From NCBI RefSeq assembly GCF_963675165.1, contig NC_087378.1:6505205-6569204 (forward strand): DNA of 64,000 nucleotides, written 5' to 3'. The position numbers and the translations under genes were made by a program. This DNA is from Halichondria panicea. Lineage: Eukaryota > Porifera > Demospongiae > Suberitida > Halichondriidae. Of this stretch, positions 55,778 through 64,000 are shown piece after piece; the stretch's first letter is position 1; every line of letters begins with the position of its first letter. The notes under the pieces are model-generated. The model was not told the origin of the DNA. It saw only the letters and a program-made list of their open reading frames with translations, and did no database searches.

Positions 55778-58189
55778 ATGGACATGCAGATCAGTGAGAT
55801 CAGCACAGTTCAGCTGGACATTGTACCTGATGGTGAGGCAGCTCTGAGGGAACACATCAAAAACAAAACCACTGCTTTAGGGAGACAGGTAATTAAACTT
55901 GAATACATGTATTGTATTGATTCTGCATATGTGGCTATAATTCATGGACCAGGACATTGATGACTCATTCTATGTTGTTGACCTTGGTCGGGTACTGGAG
56001 CTCCATAGAGACTGGGTGACTGCCCTACACACTATCACTCCATTCTATGCTGTCTAGTGCAACAACGACCCAGCTCTCTTGAAGACACTCGCTGCACTAG
56101 GGACTGGCTTCGACTGTGCAAGCAAGGTATAAATTCTTACTTTCGCACCAACCTGTTACTTTCTCACAAACCAACCAAACAGGCTGAGATCAAGGGTATG
56201 TTGGATTTGGGAGTTACTCTAAATCGTATCATTTAGGGGCTCTCTCATCTAAAGTATGCAGTCGAGATGGGTGTTGAGACAATGACCTTTGACTGCGATT
56301 CTGAACTACTCAAGATACAAGAAGAGTGTCCATCTGCAAGGTACATCTATACCAATGGAATGCTGACAATTTGGGGGGGGGGAGGGTAGTGGCTGAGCTA
56401 ATACCTTTTCGCGGCTATGTATTAATTTCTGCTATTTCTGCAAATGAGAGTAAAATTGCAAAAATAAAATACAATGAATCTCATTAAAACCACTTGCGAG
56501 TAATTAGAAATGCTATGATTTCACTTGAGCAGAATTTATTAAGGTGACATATTTTCACAGGTAGATTTGTTTGCGATTTCACTGTTTAGCTCATTTTTTG
56601 CTCGTATTAAATTCTGCTACATGTAATCCTTGCTCAAGTTGTGAAATTAATGTTGTTCATAACGTTTCTAATTACTCGCAAGTGGTTTTAATTTGCAATT
56701 TACGAGTATTTTTTATTTAGGCTTGTTCTGCGGATCAGAGCTGATGACCTGGAGGCTCAATGGAAACTTGGAATGAAGTTCGGCTGCACGATACCTGAAG
56801 GTAAAAATATTTTGAGTACTGCTAAAAATCTGGGGCTAAACATCATTGGCGTATGGTGGGTGGGTTCACACACCGTTTAATCATGCACAGCATACTTTTT
56901 ATAGTCCATGTCGGGAGTAGATCTCAATCTCCCAGAGTGTATGAGCTAGCTCTGAAGATGTCTGCTGAACTGTTTGAGTACGGCTATGAGAGTGGCTATC
57001 AGTTCAATCTGTTGGACATTGGAGGAGGTTTCCCTGGAATTAGGAGCTCTAAAGAGGTCTTCCAGTGAGTGGCCAATGCCATCAACTCCAGTCTGGACTC
57101 TCTCTTCAGCTCATTCTCAGGACTCACTGTCATCGCTGAGCCAGGTGATTAAAATACTTGAGTCTATATAAGAGCCCAATTTCTGTAAATCAGAACTAAA
57201 TTATTTATTGGTCTAAGTCAGTATGCTGTTTATTCGAAAAACCAAAAGCTATTGTGTATCACTTGTCTATAATGTTTACTCTCTGTCTGTTTGTCCCCTA
57301 TAATTGTAGGTTTCTATTTTGCCTGCTCCACCCACCAAATAGCAGTGTCCGTAATTATAGCAAGAAGTCATGTGACACAGAGGAAGGGAGGAAGTTCGTG
57401 TATTATTTTAATGATGGCGTCTATAGTGCATTCAGGTGGATCTCATCTTATGAAGTCACACCAACTCCTATTGTTATTATGGTAGGTAAAATTACGATGT
57501 GGGAAGATATGGATGTGTAAGATCTTACGGGACTAATAGCAATCATCATAATTATGTACTCTCCCTCCATGCGCATGGATGAGAAGTCTAGTCTGATTAT
57601 TGACTAGACTTTCGAAAGTTTGCACTAACCTCTCCACCTCATCCAGGAAACCTCTGGTCCTCTCCACCCCTCCACCCTGTGGGGACCCACCTGTGACGCA
57701 TTAGACAAGTTGGGAGAGGATGTGCTCCTGCCAGAACTGAATATCGGGGACTGGGTCTACTTTGATGACTGGGGCGGCTACACTGCCTCTACTTCAACTA
57801 TGTTCAATGGATTCCCACCAGCAAAACCGTACCACTACATCACCATAGCAAACCAGTAAGAAGTTCAATCGTTCTTTTGTAGCTATCATCACATTCTTAA
57901 TTAATTGCACCATACGTGTGTTGCACATTACATACATATACACATAGTGTTGTGGTTTAGTTTACTTCCTGTTCTATGTGTACTATTTATGTACGTGTGT
58001 TCTCAATGTTTTTAGTCTCTATTAAACTGTCAACTGTAAACCAGTACTGAGTTGGTAACTTAGCGGTGAGTCCAGACCTAGCTAAGTTACGACACATAGT
58101 ATAGTAAATCAATTATATACTCTTCCCTCCTGTATAGAGACAAGTTAAAACAGCTGCTGGCTCTGAAATGCAAAAACAGTTGCCTCTGA
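55778..58189 (+). pseudogene. Ornithine decarboxylase pseudogene
   Basis: Exon-like blocks with introns still present follow the ODC order: VVDLGRVLELHRDW, TPFYAV then TAG then [81 protein letters not shown] and [16 protein letters not shown] makes putrescine from ornithine in the cytosol using PLP. Lesions: the PLP-lysine codon (K69 of the mammalian enzyme) is TAG at 56055-56057; about seven codons (the ANPCKQ region) are replaced by a stop at 56234; TGA at about 57066; and a frame change near 57380. The active-site Cys segment PTCD is intact. The retained introns argue for a decayed duplicate, not a retrocopy. The C-terminus is short (ends CKNSCL). Confidence 0.85.
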
Positions 58190-58980
58190 ACAAACGTTGT
58201 GATATTAGTGAACACGTCTGAACATAATCTTTTTTTAGCGTCGTTTATTTTGTGAGTACATTATTTTGTGATGTGGTTGTCAATTTGTGGTTGTTAATCT
58301 GTTCCCAAAGACCGGCCATGGCTACATATACATGTACATGTATCAGTTCATCATATTTGTGTATTTGAAGTCATTATTGCATGTCTCTACACCATATTAA
58401 ATACATTGTAACCTTATATAGTATAACAACTTATGATTCTGCACTGATTTACTGGAGAATAAACATGTATTTGAACTAAATAGCAGGACAGTGCGAAATC
58501 AACTGAGCCTATACTCTTGTCTCCAAAACTGTACAGAAAACTCCACAAGTATTGACTCTTCAGTGACTTTAAAGAGATTTTCCTGCAGAAACAAATACTT
58601 ACACTGGCTAGCTGGCCACTTGCACTATAGATTTTTTTGCTATTATTGCTATTTCTAAAAAGTAATAATAGGTACTAGGTCGAGGCTAAAAAAATTAGGT
58701 AGAGTCAGAGGTTTAAAAGATCATATAGGTCAATAATATCTAATGTAAAGTGCAGTACACATGTCATGTCAGTTGTTTCTGGAGGCCAGACCTTTTCTCA
58801 GAGGGGGGAGGGGGACAATCTTAATCCTAGCTCTCTAGATTTTGCCCCCGAGCTATTAGGTCTGGCCCCCAGACTAAGAGATCTATTTTTATGGTTCATG
58901 TTCATGTTGGCGAATAATGGGTAATTATCTGGGAATAATAGGAAGAAAAATTTTAATAGGCAAATGTTTGGACAGCAGTG
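58190..58980. other. Intergenic stretch after the ODC pseudogene
   Basis: AT-rich. It includes CTACATATACATGTACATGT direct and inverted short repeats near 58321 and a GGAGGCCAGACC...GGTCTGGCCCCC inverted pair at about 58780 and 58858. No gene recognised. Confidence 0.5.
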
Positions 58981-59186
58981 CTTTGCACATGCTCAGTTAT
59001 TTGGGAATCGAGCGGGGAGTCTTCACACCCCTAGTCCTCTCAACCTGGGGAGGAATGGGCAAAGAAGCAGCAACCTTCTACAAGAGGCTCGCTGACTTGT
59101 TAGCCTCAAAAAGACAAAATCCCTACCCAGCTGTAATGGATGGCTTAGATGCAGGCTATCTTTTGCATCAATTTGCTCTGCAATAA
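58980..59186 (+). mobile_element. Transposon ORF relic, copy 3
   Basis: Reads FTPLVLSTWGGMGKEAATFY then KRLADLLASKRQNPY and ends shortly after. The first part matches the usual lead-in of this mobile-element motif (FTPLVFS..GGM..EA..FYKRLA), which is missing from the copies at 349 and 11460. Class not assigned. Confidence 0.6.
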
Positions 59187-59373
59187 TGTGCATTCGAGGA
59201 AGCCGCTCATCGTTGCATAGACCAGTCTACATGGACAATATCAACCTTGTATCCCAGGAGGGGCGCATTCCCCCCCTGAATACATAACTCCTCATGAACT
59301 ACTTATGATATATATTCGCTCTGTTTTGTTTTGTTTTTATTTTTCCCCATCCTCAATTTTTGACTGTTACATA

Positions 59374-59969
59374 CAGTACTTTTCAAGTAGGTTGAATCAT
59401 TCAAAGTAGCCTCGATCCCAGGCCTGGCCTCCAGGAGGCTGTGGAGGAGGCTACATTCAAAGTTGAATGTTGAAGTGAGTACTCACACCACTAAACCACA
59501 AAACAAAGCTAATCATGATTATGATCTACCCACAATTAAGCTTCATAATTATGTACCAATGTATGTGTATCTTTGCTTGAACTTCTCCTAAGTAAGTGCC
59601 TAGAGTATCTGTTGTTGCGGATTCAACATAGGATGAGGACCATGCATGCCTTTGCTACTTTGGCTCGACATCTCCACTTCTCCCGAACAAATGCTCTATT
59701 CTTTTACAGTACTTTTGCTGATGTACATTTAATTCTCTTACTTGGTTTGCTTAAGTAGTGTAGCAACACTCTGCACCTCAAGTCATTTGAATATGCATCT
59801 AGATGAACACCCACACATGTAGTCAGTGCTGTATATTATCATGCATGGGAATCATCACACTGACAGGCTGTGACAGCCACCTACAGTTGTATCAGCTTTG
59901 TGGTTTAGTGGTGTGAGTACTCACTTCAACATTCAACTTTGAATGATTCAACCTACTTGAAAAGTACTG
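59374..59969. mobile_element. MITE, CAGTACTTTTC...GAAAAGTACTG, TA target
   Basis: 596 bp with long terminal inverted repeats (about 110 bp): CAGTACTTTTCAAGTAGGTT at left, AACCTACTTGAAAAGTACTG at right, TA on each side. The left repeat is interrupted by the 47-bp insertion at 59407. Interior non-coding. Confidence 0.9.
59407..59453. mobile_element. 47-bp TAGCCTCGA...GGCTA micro-insertion with 9-bp target duplication
   Basis: Flanked by CATTCAAAG on both sides (59398-59406 and 59454-59462). The intact right repeat of the host element gives the empty-site sequence. Ends TAGCCTCGA and GAGGCTA match the 226-bp element at 52028-52253. Confidence 0.85.
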
Positions 59970-60137
59970 TAATTACTATTACTAAACTAGACTACTTCCT
60001 TCTTTTGTAGAGTGTAATTTTTTCTTAGCCCCGAGATAGAGAGCTTTCACGCCCCCCCCCCCAAAAAAAAGTTATTTGGGAATGAAGTTGCACTTACTCC
60101 AGCTTCGCCCATTACCAACAGAACAATTGTTGCAGAG

Positions 60138-62302
60138 ATGTCATCAGCAACAAGGCTTGCTTCAGCTGCACTTGCGTGCTTTCTTTGTGCATCCATACAA
60201 TTGGTGCAAGTGCATGCGGATTGTAAAGGACACCAAGGGCAAGGTATGTTCTCAGACAGTATGCACATGCAGTAGTATAGCACTAGGTTTACCTTGTAAA
60301 ATAGACTATAATATTTTTACTACATGTACACTCGATATTTCATTTATCATAATCAAACCGTAGATAGTTATTATATATAGCAATAAAACATTGCTACTTA
60401 ATATTCCATTCCTCCCATATAAGTACTAGAGGCGGACATACAGCTCCTATTGAACTGTACCACACAAAATCCAAGGGCACAGTTACTATTTGGACTCAGT
60501 CTGCAAGGTTCCTTTGGCGGTCTTCTCGTCCTGGAGTTCAACTGCAGTTATGGCAATATGGTAAATAGGTATTACATGTACTTGTATCAGGAGCAAATGA
60601 GAGGATCCTCTCATTTGCTCTTGCTTGTACATGTATCTATCCATGCATTAAATTAATATCACCATCTGTACAGTCCCACGTACTGCTGCTCATCATGCGT
60701 TAAATTCCATTTTAAGCTAATATCTCTACCACTACAGATTTCAACTGGACACCTGCTGGAGAGCGATGCTTATCCTGGTTCAAGCTCTCTCCAGACACCC
60801 CCCACCTCCCAGATAATTCCTTGGGGAGCACGGTGCGTGTTCAGTGGTTGCTATGAGGCTATAGACTTTGAGGCTGGTAACCGTTTGTTTTCCATACCTC
60901 CTACTCCCTGCACATTACACAATCATGCAGGTAATTAACATTCTGCATTATTGAGCACATTTGAGGTGTGACGTATTATGTCAACTGTAGATGTTAAGTG
61001 TGCAGTCAACTGCAGCGAATATTCGATATGTGTGGGCTCAAGGTGTGAGTGCCTGGAGGGACTGGTTACAGCTGAGGAAGGTCAATCCTGTTTCAGTGAG
61101 TTGTTAGGAAACACATCATGTGCAAATGTAATCGTGGTAACTTCTCTGGTCCTGTGCAGATTTAACCGACTGTCGCTATGGCAATTGCTACCAGTGCACG
61201 GAGAATGGCACCTGTGGATGCTGGAAAGGTTTTAAGCCAGTCGAGGTCGACTATGGATTGTTGTCTTGTCGAGGTGAGCATACTACTACTACATGTACAA
61301 GTACATAGTTGATAATTGCCTTTGGCATTGTGTTAAATCCTTGTCAGACATTAACTTTCAACCAAATATTTACTATCTACTCATGCACACAGACATTAAT
61401 GAGTGCTCTTTTAACAATGGTGGCTGTGAGCAGGAGTGTGTGAACACAGTCAGCAGTTTCCTCTGTGCTTGTAGTCATGGCTACGTGCAGCTGGAGAATG
61501 GAACGTGTAGGAGGAACTCAGTGACTACCACTCAACCTGCGACTGTCATGGATGACAAAGTCAATGACAGCGTTTTATTAACTCTGTTACTAATCCCCAT
61601 CGGCACTCTATTGCTAGTGGTGGGCGTAGTGGTGGGAGTAGTGGTGGGAGTAGTGGTCATGTGGAGAAGAAAACGGTGAGTCGTTAGGCTAAGTGAAAAA
61701 AATCAAAAATACTTTTCAATAGGATGGAGCTGCATCGATTTGGACCACGAATGGAACAAGTAAGTTTGTGTGTAACATTATTATAAGTTTATTGCGTACA
61801 CATACATGCACACATATCAAAATATTATGCATGTGTATATAATTACAATGCATATTTCAGAAACTGATGCATGCATATTAAATTGAACTTATTCCCCCCC
61901 TTTTCACTGCAGAAACTGGTTGATGACCTGCTGATAGACATCACCACAACAACTTTTGTTGATGCTGACGATGAAAGCGTATTTGACCACTTTCTACCCT
62001 CCCCCACTGTCTACAGCTGGTCCTCAATGCCGGAACTTGTGGATGACATTCATCGTTACGCTCGCAAGTTCTCAACCCCAGATGACAGAGGTCAACACGT
62101 CTCAGAGCCGGATTTAGTCAAGAAAATGTTTACTCTACCAGCTGTCACACGTAGCAGCATGCCTGAACTCGTGTGTAGTAGCCAGCAATTCAACACTTCA
62201 CTGAGCAGAGTTTCCCTAAGCGATCCGAGGAATGTCACACAGCTAATTTTGGACCTTCCAAATCAAGAGGATGAGTATATTGTACTTTCTGAAGTCAGTT
62301 AA
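60138..62302 (+). CDS. EGF-domain single-pass membrane protein
   Basis: Eight exons: 60138-60243, 60430-60560, 60738-60876, 60991-61095, 61160-61273, 61393-61675, 61733-61759 and 61913-62302. A signal peptide ([20 protein letters not shown]) starts the protein. A novel N-terminal region follows, then two EGF-like Cys-rich modules ([35 protein letters not shown]) and a calcium-binding EGF module ([18 protein letters not shown]). The membrane helix [20 protein letters not shown] is followed by MWRRKR. The cytoplasmic tail of about 140 residues has two SSMPELV repeats and ends [10 protein letters not shown]. It looks like an adhesion or receptor protein of unknown ligand. Confidence 0.78.
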
Positions 62303-63300
62303 ATCTGCAAAGAACAATTTCTATAATCGCCCCTGCATAATTACGTAAAACATTCATTATGTAAATTTTGTTTTATCACTTATTTTTGTTTATCACATCA
62401 CAACATTTGCAGAAATGCAAACAGCTAGCTCAGTAATTAATAATTGTTTCAGTACCAACAGCATTGTTGCTACATGTATATAATTATATGATATCAGTCT
62501 TTTCAGACTACTGATCCAGCACTGGCTTTCAGCACACTAACTCAATTAACACAATACAGGGTGCACTTGGAAGAAGAGGAGACAGTGGAGGATAGATAGA
62601 GTGAGGAAGAAAGCTAGGGGCAATATTGGGCCTCGGTCCTTGGATTCGAGGCTAGGGATAGTTTAATCGCAACTCAGGAAAACACTTCCTAGTCGTGATT
62701 ACAGTGACACCTCCACCAGCCTTAACTTACATTCATTAATCACGAAGTACCAGCTAGTGCACCAATGCACAATAAAAGCTAACTACAGAAAGAATCCTTT
62801 ACTTCCTAACATGTACATGTAGAAGATTGCAGAGAATGATACACAGACATTATAATAATTAGGCGACCCTACACATGCAAAGTTTTACCCCATTCTTATG
62901 CAGTACATGTACATGTACATGGAGGGTAAAATAATTATAATTGGTTTATTACTGGATCCACATTAAATGGAGTACAAAGTAAGAATGACAACTATAAAGT
63001 GTTCTAAGCATAATACAGTGATAAGCATAATACAGTGAAGTTGGCGCACCCTGAGCTGCCAGCAGGTTACATTCGTGCTGATGAGGGTAGGATCCGGTCA
63101 GGACTCCAGCTACTGTTGTTTTTTGGTAGCCTTGTCTAGCTTCTTTGTTTCAGGGGAGAGGGGAAAACTTTGTTGTTGCCTGCGAAATAAATTACACACC
63201 CTTATTGATTAGCCTCTACGCAGTTCATATCTAACAACGTTGAATGTCTACAAGACTCGACTCGGAGTCAAGCTGTAGAGCGGCACACTAACTTTTTGCC
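62303..63300. other. Intergenic stretch, 3' side of the EGF gene
   Basis: AT-rich, with several ACATGTACATGT repeats (62815, 62905) and a doubled GCATAATACAGTGA at about 63008 and 63024. No open frame with family resemblance and no RNA gene recognised. Confidence 0.55.
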
Positions 63301-63483
63301 CTACCTCCTCACCATGAGATGTATTCGCTGGAGGATCTGCCTAAAGTCCACTCTCTCCCCACAGGCCCCAACTGACTCACAGACGTTCTCAGGTCATCAG
63401 TACCAGCCTTATCTGAAGCAGTGTGTGCACCATTAATTTTGAATGGGTGGAGTGAGTGGGCAGGGTAACCTAGATCTACATGA

Positions 63484-63726
63484 CTAACTCTGAGGGTCAA
63501 AGAGGGAAGATATCACAGAGCCATAGCGACTCCAGGCACAGCAAATCAGGCAGCAGAGAATGCAGAACACGACCACACCGACCACACTAAAGCGCAAATA
63601 GATGTCTGCGTCTTCAAAAGACCTCAAGAGCTGTGACAAGACTCCCAAATCACTTGAACTTGTCTCCATGTGGAATTTACCGGACCTGTGATCTCGCATC
63701 CGGTGTGTTCTGAAGAGCATCCCCAC
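63484..63726 (-). CDS. Small cysteine-rich single-pass membrane protein
   Basis: An 80-codon open frame starting MGMLFRTHRMRDHRSGKFHM with one strong membrane helix rich in Cys (VVGVVVFCILCCLICCAW) and a short tail ending SSLFDPQS then stop. Methionines further in (MRDHRS, METSSS) are alternative starts. The Cys cluster at the inner membrane edge could be palmitoylated, an inference. I recognise no family. It is divergent from the class C receptor start at 63801, 74 bp away, so the two may share a promoter. Confidence 0.55.
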   Translation of the reverse strand: MGMLFRTHRMRDHRSGKFHMETSSSDLGVLSQLLRSFEDADIYLRFSVVGVVVFCILCCLICCAWSRYGSVISSLFDPQS

Positions 63727-63800
63727 CCCCTTTCAAGTTGCATTTTTAATATAGCCTGCATGATGCATGGCAGTGGAACAATCATCAGTACAGTATTGTC

Positions 63801-64000
63801 ATGGAAGCAACCTTCCTTGCCTGTCTGTTTCTCTTGCTCCCCTGTGGCTGGTCCCAGGTGCAGCTACACTATGCCTTGCTGACAGCAAGTGGCTCTGGTG
63901 GCTTCAGCTCTTCAGGTGGGGTGGTGCCTGCAATAGAGCTAGCTCAGGAGATGGTGAACAGAAACTCAACACTTCTTTCCAACTACACCCTTACTCATAC
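63801..64000 (+). CDS. Second class C receptor, N-terminal exon (cut by window end)
   Basis: Begins MEATFLACLFLLLPCGWSQ, a signal peptide, then VQLHYALLTASGSGGFSSSG and VVPAIELAQEMVNRNSTLLS. This is the same arrangement as the first exon of the GABA-B-like receptor at 35025-35240 (INIGFIYSGSGQY...VQPAVYLAVEMINNST), that is, the start of a venus-flytrap ligand-binding domain. Only about 66 codons are visible. Receptor class is inferred from this similarity. Confidence 0.7.
   Translation, partial: MEATFLACLFLLLPCGWSQVQLHYALLTASGSGGFSSSGGVVPAIELAQEMVNRNSTLLSNYTLTH

Noticed and set aside
56055-56057. TAG at the ODC lysine as a recoded codon (pyrrolysine or readthrough)
   Set aside because: Further stops, a deletion and a frame change in the same locus show general decay; other genes in the window use TAG as a normal stop.
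55778-58189. Antizyme inhibitor rather than ODC
   Set aside because: Stops interrupt the frame, so no protein of either kind is made; the PTCD active-site segment favours ODC ancestry.
60047-60283. Minus-strand 78-codon Cys-rich frame
   Set aside because: Lies antisense to the signal-peptide exon of the EGF protein gene, which has good splice signals.

Overview
The window looks like a metazoan nuclear genome, most likely a marine sponge (Porifera, demosponge grade). That is an inference, based on compact multi-exon genes with GT-AG introns, very short distances between genes, conserved animal housekeeping genes beside lineage-specific sushi and EGF surface proteins, two GABA-B-like class C receptors, and many small MITE-type elements in introns. 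No prokaryotic features are visible. Gene models were spliced by eye. For ELP3, MTMR9, UTP4, RPS21 and the THEG-repeat gene the reading frame closes across every junction.

Region 1-22.6 kb is a tandem segmental duplication. Each unit holds a minus-strand secreted sushi (CCP) gene head-to-head with the first four exons of a plus-strand MTMR9-type pseudophosphatase. The rightmost unit keeps the full 12-exon MTMR9-like gene (18130-22560). The middle unit (7605-11300) is a truncated, frameshifted copy carrying an uninterrupted (CA)n of about 960 bp at its exon-3 splice acceptor. The window begins inside exon 4 of a third copy, so the array continues to the left. The two sushi genes differ greatly in module number (about 17 versus 9), because one internal module was amplified into a higher-order array. 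Mobile elements present in one unit and absent from the other give filled and empty insertion sites.

Region 22.7-35.3 kb: a THEG-repeat gene (sperm/ciliary type) is followed on the other strand by a long GABA-B-like receptor gene whose introns hold several MITEs and CA repeats. Region 35.4-38.5 kb: UTP4/cirhin (18S rRNA processing) and RPS21 (40S protein) share a 161-bp divergent promoter, two genes of the same ribosome pathway. Region 38.6-40.2 kb: an atypical AT-hook homeobox gene with two alternative exons that each encode the DNA-recognition helix. Region 41.1-48.7 kb: ELP3 (tRNA-modifying Elongator catalytic subunit), intact over 14 exons although most of its larger introns hold a different MITE or minisatellite.

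Region 48.9-53.1 kb: a secreted Cys-rich protein gene, then a Ser/Thr-stalked single-pass membrane protein gene. Region 53.3-59.9 kb: repeats, a decayed LINE reverse transcriptase, and an ornithine decarboxylase pseudogene whose catalytic-lysine codon is now TAG. Region 60.1-64 kb: an EGF-domain membrane protein, a tiny Cys-rich membrane protein gene, and divergently from it the start of a second class C receptor cut by the window end.
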